A stretch of DNA of 64,000 bases, taken from G965267425 sp965267425 (lineage in GTDB: Bacteria; Bacteroidota; Bacteroidia; Flavobacteriales_E; Vicingaceae). The notes below the pieces were generated by a model. It saw only the letters and a program-made list of their open reading frames with translations. It was not told the DNA's origin and did not search any database. Positions 47,588 to 55,982 of this stretch are shown in pieces. The translations under genes and the position numbers were made by a program. Location: positions 2,728,001 to 2,792,000 of the forward strand of contig OZ253959.1 in assembly GCA_965267425.1 (NCBI GenBank), given 5' to 3'. Position 1 is the stretch's first letter. Every line of letters starts with the position of its first letter.

Positions 47588-47779
47588 GTTGGATTAAATT
47601 GACATATCATTTCAGTGACTAATTTTCAACGATTTCTTTGTTCGCATTCATCTAATCATCAAAAAGATAAAGTGATTCATTGTCAATCGCTTGCTTATCA
47701 AAAATAACGGAAAAAATTGATTGTAGATAGCCCAGTTCTAGGGCTACAAGCATTAAAATCATTACGTACCTTGTTCCCA

Positions 47780-47810
47780 GGCAACCTTCTTTCCATTCAT
47801 TGCATTCTTA
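47780..47810 (+). promoter_or_regulatory. Candidate ECF-sigma-dependent promoter of the sigma operon
   Basis: GGCAACCTTCTT (47780-47791) followed by TGCATTCTTA (47801-47810) about 20 nt before TTG 47830. It resembles the GCAACCTTTTT/-10 pairs found before ECF sigma genes in Bacteroidota, suggesting autoregulation. Pattern match only. Confidence 0.45.
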
Positions 47811-47829
47811 GCATAGATAACCGACTAAT

Positions 47830-48363
47830 TTGAATATCAAACACCACATTGAACAAAGCATTCAAGGAAATGTGCGGGCTCAAAGAGCACTATTTGACTT
47901 GTATTCAGCTTCCATGTTGCAATTGTGTAAACGATACATCAAAGACAGTCACGAGGCAGAAGATGCCTTTATCAAAGCCTTTAACAAAGTGTTTGAACAT
48001 TTACACACATTTGAATACCGCGGAGAAAACAGCCTGCAAAAATGGATTGGCACCATCATGATCAATGAATGCCTCATGATTCTCCGAAAAACACAACGAT
48101 TCGAAACCGTCAATGAAGACCAATTGTATTCTGCAGAAAATTCCGTGCAGCCATCGGATGAAGAATCCATTTATCAATTGATTCTGGAATTACCGCTAGG
48201 CTACCGAACCGTTTTTAACCTCTATGTCATAGAAGGATATGCACACAAAGAAATTGCCAAAATGTTGGACATCAGTGAAGGCACATCAAAATCTCAATTG
48301 AACAAAGCGAGAAAATTATTGCAACACAATCTTGAAAAATTAAACCTCAGTTATGGAACCTAA
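47830..48363 (+). CDS. ECF-type RNA polymerase sigma factor
   Basis: 177 residues. Region 2 (A-L-F-D-L-Y-S-A-S-M-L-Q-L-C-K-R-Y ... E-A-E-D-A-F-I-K-A-F) and region 4 (L-P-L-G-Y-R-T-V-F-N-L-Y-V-I-E-G-Y-A-H-K-E-I-A) are both complete, as in sigma-70 ECF proteins. It starts at TTG 47830; no ATG is available before region 2. The gene overlaps the next by 11 nt (ATGGAACC), so sigma and the membrane protein downstream are coupled. Regulated genes are unknown. Confidence 0.93.
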   Translation: MNIKHHIEQSIQGNVRAQRALFDLYSASMLQLCKRYIKDSHEAEDAFIKAFNKVFEHLHTFEYRGENSLQKWIGTIMINECLMILRKTQRFETVNEDQLYSAENSVQPSDEESIYQLILELPLGYRTVFNLYVIEGYAHKEIAKMLDISEGTSKSQLNKARKLLQHNLEKLNLSYGT

Positions 48364-48973
48364 TCAAATGGACCAATGGATTCGCCAGGCCGTGCAAAAG
48401 CATGAATTCAATGCCAGTCTGGAACAAAAACAAAGTGATCGTCTGTGGAGAAAACTTCGACCCTCCTCTACACCATCGTTTATATGGTTATGGAAAGCGG
48501 CTAGTGTACTGCTACTCTTTGGCGTCATCTACCTTCTGCAACAAGTTACTTCCTTGAGCAAACAAAATAAGCAATTGGCCCTTTCTTATGTGCGTCTGGA
48601 AGAAAAGCAAACTTCCCAAACAAAGCAACGGGAACAAACAATGCCAACGGTAGTGACCAAAACGGACACGGTAGTTCAGGTAGAAAAGCAAATTGAAACC
48701 GTGGTACAATATGTCCCAAAAGAAGTCATTGTTTACCAGGACCGGGAAAACGTGGTGTCATCCAATGTTTCAACGGACAGTCTGTTGAAAATCATTGAAC
48801 AGCAACAAAAACAACTGGCTGAATTAAATGATGTGCCGGCTGCTCAGCCACTGGTAAATCATTCCATCAAAAACATAGAAGTTGCCTTTGACCAATCACC
48901 AGACGTGGTTGGCCAGCAGATGGCTCAACATCAAGGCATGAAATTTCAGTTTTCATTTTTAAAAAGAAAATAA
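48353..48973 (+). CDS. Single-pass membrane protein, probable anti-sigma factor
   Basis: 206 residues. The N-terminal ~40 residues are polar and helical (M-D-Q-W-I-R-Q-A-V-Q). One transmembrane helix follows at about 45-64 (W-K-A-A-S-V-L-L-L-F-G-V-I-Y-L). A long Gln/Lys-rich, partly coiled-coil segment makes up the rest. The position directly after an overlapping ECF sigma gene and the topology fit an anti-sigma factor, with the N-terminus cytoplasmic. The zinc-type H-x3-C-x2-C motif is absent, so the class is unclear. It ends 3 nt before the third gene. Confidence 0.75.
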   Translation: MEPNQMDQWIRQAVQKHEFNASLEQKQSDRLWRKLRPSSTPSFIWLWKAASVLLLFGVIYLLQQVTSLSKQNKQLALSYVRLEEKQTSQTKQREQTMPTVVTKTDTVVQVEKQIETVVQYVPKEVIVYQDRENVVSSNVSTDSLLKIIEQQQKQLAELNDVPAAQPLVNHSIKNIEVAFDQSPDVVGQQMAQHQGMKFQFSFLKRK

Positions 48974-48976
48974 CCC

Positions 48977-49981
48977 ATGAAAAAGAACATCCTCACTTAC
49001 TTATGTGCAATCCTGCTTGCTGCTGGAAGCTTTGCTCAATCTGACTTTCTATTGGATACGGTAGAATACAAAATTGACCAATACAAAAGCATGCAAATCA
49101 TTTCCAATGACTTTCACAAAATTGACAAATGGGGAAGCATTGACTCCCTGTTTGATGTGTTTGTGATGGACTTCCAACGTCTCGACCAACAATTGCTTTC
49201 GGATCAAACATCTAACCACTTCACGTATAAATTAGACGAAAGTTATCGAAAGATTCAGATCAATTCCGATGTCAGCACACGCTATGAAGTCTCCATTGAT
49301 GATAAAGGAAATACCATCCGCTTTCAGGTGGTGGACATTGTTTTTAGTGAAGACGAACACCTCATTGTTACCAGTCCGGATTTTAAAGGCTTTAGTGAAA
49401 TAGCCCATTTAAAACTTGATCAAATCATTAGCGACTCTGATACCATTATCTCTCCAAACGGACGGGGCAAAAAGAAACACAAATCTGCCATGATTATGGT
49501 TTCCGGCAACCATGTTCAACCTGAAAAATCCACTGTCCATTCTGATTTGCCGGATGTATTGGAATTGGGATTAAGCGTAGGCATGGGTACGGTTCGATCT
49601 ACCTTGACCCCTGACCTGGAAGTTCGGCTGTTGGCAGGTCTTTCATTCAAAGGAAAATTAAGGCACCATTTCGGATTGGGGTATGAATCTCAGTTTTCCT
49701 TTCAGGAGGTTAGCGAGGAAAAACCTGAAATCAAACAAGACGGATTTTTGAACGCCATTTATGCTTTGAGTTATTTCACGGATGGCCCTTCCGACACCCG
49801 ACTCATGGGTATAAAAATGGGCGCCCTTGTCAATCAAAACAGCCAGGTGTATCAAGACAATGCCTTTAAATTTGGCCTATTCAAAAATATGGGCAATCAC
49901 GTACTGCTCGAAGCCGGCGTATTGGTGAATGACAATTTTGGAGAGTATTTCCCCTATATGCGATTGTCCTGGGATTGGTAA
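48977..49981 (+). CDS. Exported envelope protein, third gene of the ECF operon
   Basis: 334 residues. The signal peptide ends at G-S-F-A-Q. The central half is soluble and beta-rich. The last ~130 residues (V-L-E-L-G-L-S-V-G-M-G ... F-P-Y-M-R-L-S-W-D-W) show alternating strands and an aromatic C-terminus, like an outer-membrane beta-barrel. No family was recognised. The operon position suggests that the sigma/anti-sigma pair responds to, or controls, this envelope component. Confidence 0.68.
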   Translation: MKKNILTYLCAILLAAGSFAQSDFLLDTVEYKIDQYKSMQIISNDFHKIDKWGSIDSLFDVFVMDFQRLDQQLLSDQTSNHFTYKLDESYRKIQINSDVSTRYEVSIDDKGNTIRFQVVDIVFSEDEHLIVTSPDFKGFSEIAHLKLDQIISDSDTIISPNGRGKKKHKSAMIMVSGNHVQPEKSTVHSDLPDVLELGLSVGMGTVRSTLTPDLEVRLLAGLSFKGKLRHHFGLGYESQFSFQEVSEEKPEIKQDGFLNAIYALSYFTDGPSDTRLMGIKMGALVNQNSQVYQDNAFKFGLFKNMGNHVLLEAGVLVNDNFGEYFPYMRLSWDW

Positions 49982-50016
49982 TAATTGACAAATATTCAAC
50001 GCCACCGCAATGAACA

Positions 50017-50550
50017 TTATTCATTTTTTGAACCGTTATTTTCTTTATTTCTCTCTTGAATTAATTCTTTTGCAGCTTGTCTTGCTTCATCCGTCATAGA
50101 ATTTCTATCTGCATTAGCAATAGCGGTAAGTTCGCCCTCAGATTTGTGTTGGTACTTATGTTTTAAATAATCTATTCTGGTAGGATTTTTGGGCAATGGT
50201 TTCTCTGGAACTACTTTCTTCTTTTTCTTAATAAACATCTCATCATTTTGGTCTTTGGCCACCTTGAACACTAACATGTGGTATTGAATATATGCCAAAC
50301 CAAAAAACAAGACGACAACAAAACCTAATGCCATAAACAACGAAGCCGGATTATTACCAAATAAAGTTCTATGCCAAATCACGAGGAAACCTCCGACAAA
50401 TCCTCCAAAACCACCTACAAATCTCATCACAGATTTATCTGCTTCAATGATTGTATGGCAGTTATTACATTTAATCTTGTTCCTTCGAGCCGATAAAAAC
50501 CCCACCTTTAAAAAGGGCAATGAGGCATTACAGTTTGGACAATACGCCAT
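50017..50550 (-). CDS. Zinc-ribbon membrane protein
   Basis: 177 residues from ATG 50550, which places C-P-N-C at residues 4-7; a TTG 36 codons upstream is rejected. C-P-N-C and C-N-N-C form a treble-clef or zinc-ribbon at the N-terminus. Two transmembrane helices follow (about 45-100, including F-M-A-L-G-F-V-V-V-L-F-F-G-L), and a charged Lys/Glu-rich cytoplasmic tail ends the protein. Comparable proteins occur throughout bacteria without a set function. A diverged hairpin repeat lies about 110 nt upstream of its start. Confidence 0.68.
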   Translation of the reverse strand: MAYCPNCNASLPFLKVGFLSARRNKIKCNNCHTIIEADKSVMRFVGGFGGFVGGFLVIWHRTLFGNNPASLFMALGFVVVLFFGLAYIQYHMLVFKVAKDQNDEMFIKKKKKVVPEKPLPKNPTRIDYLKHKYQHKSEGELTAIANADRNSMTDEARQAAKELIQERNKENNGSKNE

Positions 50551-50664
50551 TTTATTAATGATAAGATTCGCAGCAGATTCAATAATATAAAATTCTATTG
50601 AATCCTTCTTAGTGAATAACATCCATTTAGAATTGCCACAAACTGTTTTCCCCGCCAAAGAGTG

Positions 50665-50728
50665 ATTTCCACTTCTGCTTGCCCGCCACGAGAAGGCCTG
50701 CCCGCCGAAGGAGGGCCGGGGCTAGGTT
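50665..50728. repeat. Intergenic hairpin repeat, copy B (diverged)
   Basis: TTCCACTTCTGCTTGCCCGC followed by GCCTGCCCGCCGAAGGAGGGC and GGGGCTAGGTTGTTTACTCC. It shares the GGGGCTAGGTTGTTTACTCC end with copy C at 58200-58219 and has its own GC-rich hairpin core. In both places it abuts the 3' end of one of the two T9SS paralogs. Confidence 0.6.
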
Positions 50729-50745
50729 GTTTACTCCTTTCGAAT

Positions 50746-53046
50746 TTAATCCACTATCAACTGTCTGCGTAGAATTGAGTTGTCCAATTGCAACTCCAAC
50801 AAATAAACACCACTGCCATATGATTGCAGATCAAGGGTGGTTTGAGGTGCATTGATTTGCCGCTGAATGAGTAATTTACCTTGGGCATCAAAAATGTTTA
50901 ACTGACCCATTTGAGTAGTCTTCAACGTAAACAAACCATCTTTGGATGGGTTAGGGAAAATTTGAATTTCTTGTTCATTTTCAGTTGATTGAATGCCAAC
51001 CGGACCTATTTCCACCGTTTTACAACTGCTGTCCATTCCGCATTCATTGAATAGATAAAGGCACACTTCAAAGCTGCCAAATTGGGTGTATTGATGATTA
51101 GGGCTGGGAATATTAGCCAAAGTTGTGCCATCTCCAAAATCCCAATAAAAACTATCTACCTCATTGGGTATCACACTTGAAAAACTAGCCTGAGGATTTT
51201 GTGGACTGTTTACAATGGCGCCAAAATTGTCAATGGTATTATCCAGTAACGTGACTTTGCCATAGTGGGAACAGCCATTGATATCTCCTACTGTTACAGA
51301 AACACTATCAATAGGGTTCAGATGATCAAACACACCACTCCATGATGTTCCTGTAGATCCATCATGCCACGTCCAGCTATTGGTCAAAGTATTGCCTGCA
51401 TGAAAAAACAACGAATCCCCATCACATGCCGCTATGGTATCTCCCCACCAGCTAAACGATTGTTCCGGATAAACAATTAGCGTGTAAGCTACAATGCTAT
51501 CGCAAGAGTTGAATGCCCTCAACGTATCATTATACGTTCCTGCAGAATCACGATAGGTATCACCTATTAAAATGCTATCTCCCAGACAGATGTACAAGGT
51601 GTCAGTGGTATCCTGGGAAATGCAAGGACCGAATTTCGACATGAAATTATCAAAGATTCCAATGGAGTTTATATAATGTGTGTCAAGTGTTGGATCAAAA
51701 TCTGCTTGGTTAAACAATCTTCCAACGACAATGGAATTTCCAGATTGATCAACATTTACATCTCTTGGAAAAATGGTATTATTTGATTCAACCATTAGCG
51801 CATTCTTAAGCTCAAATCCCAAATCATAAGAAGCCAAGAAAAACCCATCACCAGTTGATGAATTTAATTGGAATGAAGGGCCCAAAATTGAAATATCCGG
51901 TGTACCGGTAAAATTTCCAATTACGATCCAATCGCCATTCGATTGCACCTTTGCAGTAAAATAAGATGCATTCGCCTCTATTAGATATGTTGTGTCATAG
52001 ATACCTCCTGAATCAAATCTAGTAATTCCATAACCATCAATAGCTGAAACCAATCCAGAAGGATCGTTTGGAACAAAATCTGCTGTTCCATCTATTTCAT
52101 TTATACTGTACAATTCCGTCCCATTTAAGATTAAGGCATTCTGTATTGAAAGATCTATCTCTGAATGCCAAATACCCCAATGAAAACTTCCAGAGGTATC
52201 AAATTCTGCTAAAAATCGATCTGTTGATCCCGTATTACCACCTTGCAAAATGAACGTGCCAGTTGATGGATCTAAATCAAATGGTTTGGTAAATCCACCA
52301 TCTAAATACAACAAATCATTGATCAATGCCATATCCCTTATGTGAACAGTTCCACTATCGCCAAATTGATGATGCCACAAATAATTACCATTTGCATTCA
52401 GCTTGACCAAACATGAAACATGGTTATTATTCGTATAGATTACATTCTTTGCCGGGCCTGGATTAACATCCACTGAGTCCTTAAATTCGAAGGCCACATA
52501 AATGTTTCCGACTTGGTCGTAAACGACTGATTTATAGAATACATCTCCTCCAGATTCAAAAGACCGCACCCAATTCAAATTACCAGTTGACGAATAACTC
52601 GCTATATATGCATTCCAACTTGCACCTGAACCTACAATATTCGTATTTGAAGATGGGTCAAAATCAGCTTGTCCCCTCATTAAACCCCCAATCAATAATT
52701 CGCTTGACGATTTAAGTTGAATGGTTACACTTACTTGATCCAAAGAATCACCAACATCAAATCCCCATATGAAATTTCCTGAGCTATCATATTTGGCCAC
52801 GAAAATATCATCATCGCCATTCTGTGGAGAAGAAATATTAAAAGTGTTCAACCCAGGATCCAAATCCAATGTTCCATCAAAATATCCACTTACGTAAATA
52901 TTATCGTCCTGGTCAGTAACTACAGCACGTAATTCCGCCGATGATGAAGAAGCGAATTGGTTGACCCAATCTAATGTTTGAGATTGGGATTGTATTACCA
53001 TCACAAAACAAGTGATAATAAAAAGAGTTCTAATCATTGCGCTCAT
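50746..53046 (-). CDS. T9SS protein with SBBP-like propeller and PKD domain (paralog A)
   Basis: 766 residues. The signal peptide is cut near Q-S-Q-S. About six SBBP-like propeller blades (residues 24-470) are marked by D-D-N-I-Y-V-S-G-Y-F and L-D-L-D-P-G. A conserved middle follows (F-G-P-C-I-S-Q-D-T-T-D-T-L-Y-I-C), then a PKD domain (F-Y-W-D-F-G-D-G-T-T) and a T9SS sorting domain (I-F-P-N-P-S-K-D-G). The protein at 58234 is a mosaic paralog: its C-terminal ~290 residues are nearly identical, while the propellers have diverged strongly. Even the 80 nt upstream are conserved. It is probably a surface protein with a variable ligand-binding head. Confidence 0.88.
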   Translation of the reverse strand: MSAMIRTLFIITCFVMVIQSQSQTLDWVNQFASSSSAELRAVVTDQDDNIYVSGYFDGTLDLDPGLNTFNISSPQNGDDDIFVAKYDSSGNFIWGFDVGDSLDQVSVTIQLKSSSELLIGGLMRGQADFDPSSNTNIVGSGASWNAYIASYSSTGNLNWVRSFESGGDVFYKSVVYDQVGNIYVAFEFKDSVDVNPGPAKNVIYTNNNHVSCLVKLNANGNYLWHHQFGDSGTVHIRDMALINDLLYLDGGFTKPFDLDPSTGTFILQGGNTGSTDRFLAEFDTSGSFHWGIWHSEIDLSIQNALILNGTELYSINEIDGTADFVPNDPSGLVSAIDGYGITRFDSGGIYDTTYLIEANASYFTAKVQSNGDWIVIGNFTGTPDISILGPSFQLNSSTGDGFFLASYDLGFELKNALMVESNNTIFPRDVNVDQSGNSIVVGRLFNQADFDPTLDTHYINSIGIFDNFMSKFGPCISQDTTDTLYICLGDSILIGDTYRDSAGTYNDTLRAFNSCDSIVAYTLIVYPEQSFSWWGDTIAACDGDSLFFHAGNTLTNSWTWHDGSTGTSWSGVFDHLNPIDSVSVTVGDINGCSHYGKVTLLDNTIDNFGAIVNSPQNPQASFSSVIPNEVDSFYWDFGDGTTLANIPSPNHQYTQFGSFEVCLYLFNECGMDSSCKTVEIGPVGIQSTENEQEIQIFPNPSKDGLFTLKTTQMGQLNIFDAQGKLLIQRQINAPQTTLDLQSYGSGVYLLELQLDNSILRRQLIVD

Positions 53047-53120
53047 ATATTAACCCATTACGTTGACCGCGAAGAGAGAACATAAAAATAACGCTATTAA
53101 TTGAAGTTTGAAAATTTTTG
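53041..53120 (-). repeat. Conserved leader of T9SS paralog A
   Basis: The ~80 bp here match 60531-60610 with about one difference. The block covers the start codon and the 5' region. It is the upstream edge of the duplication that gave the two T9SS paralogs, and probably holds their promoter or ribosome-binding signals. Confidence 0.85.
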
Positions 53121-53155
53121 ATCCATTGTACAAAACATCGAATCTTACATTGGGT

Positions 53156-53851
53156 TTATGTTACCTTTTGACAAAATCTTACCGCCACAGGACAACAAAC
53201 GATTAACTCTTCCTCATTTGGTACTGAATCTAGTAACCAGACAAACCTATATTCATCTTCTATTGCATACGGTTCTTGTCTCTTGGAAAAATACAGATCG
53301 AAATTAATTTTACTTATGAGATCAAAGGTTTTGAAGTTTTCCAGCATAGGAGTGTTTTTATTAAAATCTGGAACTGCGTATTTTTCTGTAAAGAAATTCG
53401 TCTGACCATTCTCTGTATATATTGCAGGACCTTCCATACCAAGCACAAATCCTTTAATGACCTTTGAAATTTCATACGCAAATCCAACAGTATTGGTTAT
53501 CATAAAACAACCATCGCACCCAAATCTCGTTCCCAAAAGTTGTAAGTCCCTTTTGGCACTTGTACAAAACATTGTATTTTCTTTTCCTGTTTTCCTTCGT
53601 AAGGTTATTTTGTGCGTTCTGTCTTTGTTCCAAACCAAATATTCGTTGGTTCCTTCTTGGACATCACCTCTAATGTTATCTTCAGTTTCTTTAAAGGTCA
53701 TGAATGTTCCAAGTTTTAGAAACCCTGTTTCAAAAAACTGGTCGATATAATTCTGGTTGGAATATTTAAAAACAGTGTCGGGTTTTTCATACTTAGCACC
53801 TTCAAACCCTCCTCTGATTATCCACTTTTTCCCAAATTCAGCAGGCTTCAT
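53156..53851 (-). CDS. Protein of unknown function (DUF2971-like architecture)
   Basis: 231 residues with no signal peptide. A Y-S-N-Q-N-Y-I-D-Q-F-F entry, a central T-M-F-C-T-S-A-K block and E-D-E-Y-R-F-V-W near the C-terminus loosely recall DUF2971-type proteins, which are often found in defence or toxin islands. This is a weak resemblance only. It stands within the Rhs island, between the two T9SS paralogs, and could be a toxin-immunity or defence cargo gene. Confidence 0.55.
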   Translation of the reverse strand: MKPAEFGKKWIIRGGFEGAKYEKPDTVFKYSNQNYIDQFFETGFLKLGTFMTFKETEDNIRGDVQEGTNEYLVWNKDRTHKITLRRKTGKENTMFCTSAKRDLQLLGTRFGCDGCFMITNTVGFAYEISKVIKGFVLGMEGPAIYTENGQTNFFTEKYAVPDFNKNTPMLENFKTFDLISKINFDLYFSKRQEPYAIEDEYRFVWLLDSVPNEEELIVCCPVAVRFCQKVT

Positions 53852-54010
53852 CCTACAAGTTAAATAAATGTCCGAATATTTGCTCTAAAGTCTTAACATC
53901 CAAAATTTAGTCCTCCTAGTTCCCATTATTCAGAATTTAAAGGGGATGATTATTTGAATAGTTTTTTTAGAAGATTATTTTAGGGGTGAATTAGAAATTG
54001 CTCTATTGAT

Positions 54011-54580
54011 TTGAATTTCAGCCAAAATATTTTAGTTATTATCTCAGTTTTTTTCTTTTACTCATGCGATTCCAGAAGTGACTATCGATTCCGCAAACAA
54101 CCAAATCTTACCGATTCAACATCACAAGAGCGATTTATAGTACGCAAAGATTTTGACCGAATGAATCTTAAAACCTCGGCTAAAAGCATTACTGAAACCG
54201 ATTTATTTGGTTTCTGGGGCGATTCAATTCTTTTAGTTTATGAAGATGGGAAATGGCATGGGTTAAGTCCACTTGACAAGAACATTGAATTAAGATTATA
54301 TCCAAGTACAAAATACACTTGGGATGAAAAATTCACATATTCTAAATTAGATTCTTCTAGTATAGGGCAATTTTGGACATGGAATATTCATGATAGTACT
54401 TTCTTAACATTGGCAACAGATTTTTCTGGAGACACTATATTTAATCAAGGAGATACAGTAGTGACTAAAAAATTTCTAATAAACTCGTTGATTGGAGACA
54501 CACTAATAATTAGTGATTGTAAACAGACATCTGATGCAGTCATTAGGAATGAAGCTATTATAATGATAAGAAAAAACTAA
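54011..54580 (+). CDS. Small lipoprotein of unknown function
   Basis: 189 residues starting at TTG 54011. A hydrophobic signal (I-L-V-I-I-S-V-F-F-F-Y-S-C) gives a lipidated Cys19. The rest is a beta-rich domain (W-G-D-S-I-L-L-V-Y-E-D-G-K-W-H) of lipocalin-like character with no recognised family. The lack of an ATG lowers certainty about the start. Base composition is more AT-rich than in the flanking T9SS genes, as expected for island cargo. Confidence 0.58.
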   Translation: MNFSQNILVIISVFFFYSCDSRSDYRFRKQPNLTDSTSQERFIVRKDFDRMNLKTSAKSITETDLFGFWGDSILLVYEDGKWHGLSPLDKNIELRLYPSTKYTWDEKFTYSKLDSSSIGQFWTWNIHDSTFLTLATDFSGDTIFNQGDTVVTKKFLINSLIGDTLIISDCKQTSDAVIRNEAIIMIRKN

Positions 54581-54669
54581 GCATTCCTCTTCCGACACTT
54601 CTATTGTTCCCGACTTCTATAGATGTCTAAACACTTTAAAGTTATAAGGAGGCATTCTAAATCTTCACC

Positions 54670-55184
54670 TCAAGCAGCCTTCCACCGTATATAATACCCT
54701 ACTTTCTTGCTCACTTTTTTATCCTTCGCACCCAAAGGTCTCCCCTACTTCTTACCTTGCTTCTTTGCCCTTGTCAATCCATCCATCGTCCTTGCCATTA
54801 TCAAATCTCTTTCAAACTCCGCAAAGGCACTTAACAGATTAAACATTAGCTTACCAGTAGCCGTGGAGAAATCTAAGTTCTCTGTCAAACTGTAAAATCC
54901 TATGTTCTTTTCAACTAATTCGTTTATTTCCAATATTAATTCAGAAGACGACCTTGCCCAGCAGTCGAGCTTATAAACCAATACACCGCTGTATTCTTTT
55001 CTTCTCAATTTTTGAAGTAAAAGTGCTTTTATTGGTCTGGATTTTCGACTAGATTCTGTTTCTTCAAAAACTTCATAAATCCAACCATGTGCCTTTGCGA
55101 ATTTTTCCAGTCTTATTCTTTGTTTTCAGTTGTTTGGTCTTGGGTAGATCCTCTCGTGTAAATTGCTATTTTCTGTTTTTCCAT
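54670..55184 (-). pseudogene. Serine recombinase (resolvase) pseudogene
   Basis: From ATG 55184 the minus strand reads M-E-K-Q-K-I-A-I-Y-T-R-G-S-T-Q-D-Q, the resolvase N-terminus with its catalytic Ser, but the frame ends at TAA after 23 codons. One base is missing around there: shifting frame recovers L-E-K-F-A-K-A-H-G-W onward, through V-Y-K-L-D-C-W-A-R-S and F-A-E-F-E-R-D-L. A second lesion is an in-frame TAG at 54747-54745, after which G-R-P-L-G-A-K-D-K-K continues in the same frame to TGA 54670. Two independent lesions show decay of a mobile-element or inversion recombinase. Confidence 0.85.
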
Positions 55185-55295
55185 TTGGTTTTGGAAGCAA
55201 TATATAGCATATAAGAATTGGAATACTTATGTCTTGGAAAAGTATTTTATATAAATTGAAAAAGGAAACACTATAATTATGGAGAAAAAGTAATC

Positions 55296-55613
55296 GTGGA
55301 ATCTCGCCTTTTATACAAAGCCACCAAGTTTTTAAAATCTAACATATCATGGGAAAATGATTGGATTCATTTTGGCACTCCTAACAATGTAAATTTTGAG
55401 TTAGTGGAAAAAGCTATTAGTGAATTCCTATTGGATGAGAAAATTCACTTGGTAGTTGGAAGAATGGATTCGGGCACGTTTGAAAGAGAAACAATCTTTA
55501 CAAAGATAAAACCACTGCTTGGTGAAATAGATTTCGACTTATGGAATGAGTCAATGACTCAAGTAATTCAATTTAACGAAATTGGAATTCTTCAGAAGGG
55601 AAAATGCAGATAA
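55296..55613 (+). CDS. Small soluble protein, possible orphan immunity gene
   Basis: 105 residues from GTG 55296. The chain is compact, acidic and soluble (S-W-E-N-D-W-I-H-F; L-V-V-G-R-M-D-S-G-T-F-E), with no signal peptide and no recognised family. It sits between a resolvase pseudogene and the DUF7660 immunity gene, on the opposite strand. Its size and place suit a leftover immunity gene from an earlier cassette, but this is inference only. Confidence 0.5.
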   Translation: MESRLLYKATKFLKSNISWENDWIHFGTPNNVNFELVEKAISEFLLDEKIHLVVGRMDSGTFERETIFTKIKPLLGEIDFDLWNESMTQVIQFNEIGILQKGKCR

Positions 55614-55722
55614 ACAGAAATAAGGTAACCCATAATTTAGTCATCAATTCTAGACTAACGAAATTGTTTTTACAATCTACTTAATCAATATCAACAAAAA
55701 GAATATAAATCAAACTTTCAAT

Positions 55723-55980
55723 TTATTCGTAGACCTTAGCTCCCATAAGAATTTGTGCAAAATCCTTCCAAGTTGGTTTGTCTTTATCAAAAGTTAGATT
55801 CATATTTTCGTAATATCCTTCTAAATCTTTTGAGTATGCCTTAATCGCTTCCAAAAAATCACTCAGTGAGACATTCTCCCATTCATTTTTATTTTCATGA
55901 TAGTCTTTTTCAAAGAAATCCAAAAAAACTTCAAAACTTTCCTTTGATTCTATTTTGTCAAACGCTGTATTTATATCCAT
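55723..55980 (-). CDS. DUF7660-like immunity protein of the silent Rhs cassette
   Basis: 85 residues: I-E-S-K-E-S-F-E-V-F-L-D-F-F, then E-W-E-N-V-S-L-S-D-F-L-E-A-I. The W-E-N then L-x-x-F-L-E-A pattern is that of the DUF7660 family, a frequent immunity protein next to polymorphic toxins. Its ATG lies 2 nt after the stop of the Rhs cassette carrying a ParB-like tip, the standard toxin-immunity order. It would neutralise that tip in the cytoplasm. Confidence 0.78.
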   Translation of the reverse strand: MDINTAFDKIESKESFEVFLDFFEKDYHENKNEWENVSLSDFLEAIKAYSKDLEGYYENMNLTFDKDKPTWKDFAQILMGAKVYE

Positions 55981-55982
55981 AG

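Noticed and set aside
47728..47746. TAGCCC/GGGCTA inverted repeat upstream of the ECF operon considered as a terminator
   Set aside because: Only 6 bp with no T-run after it; it could be a regulatory site but nothing supports that.
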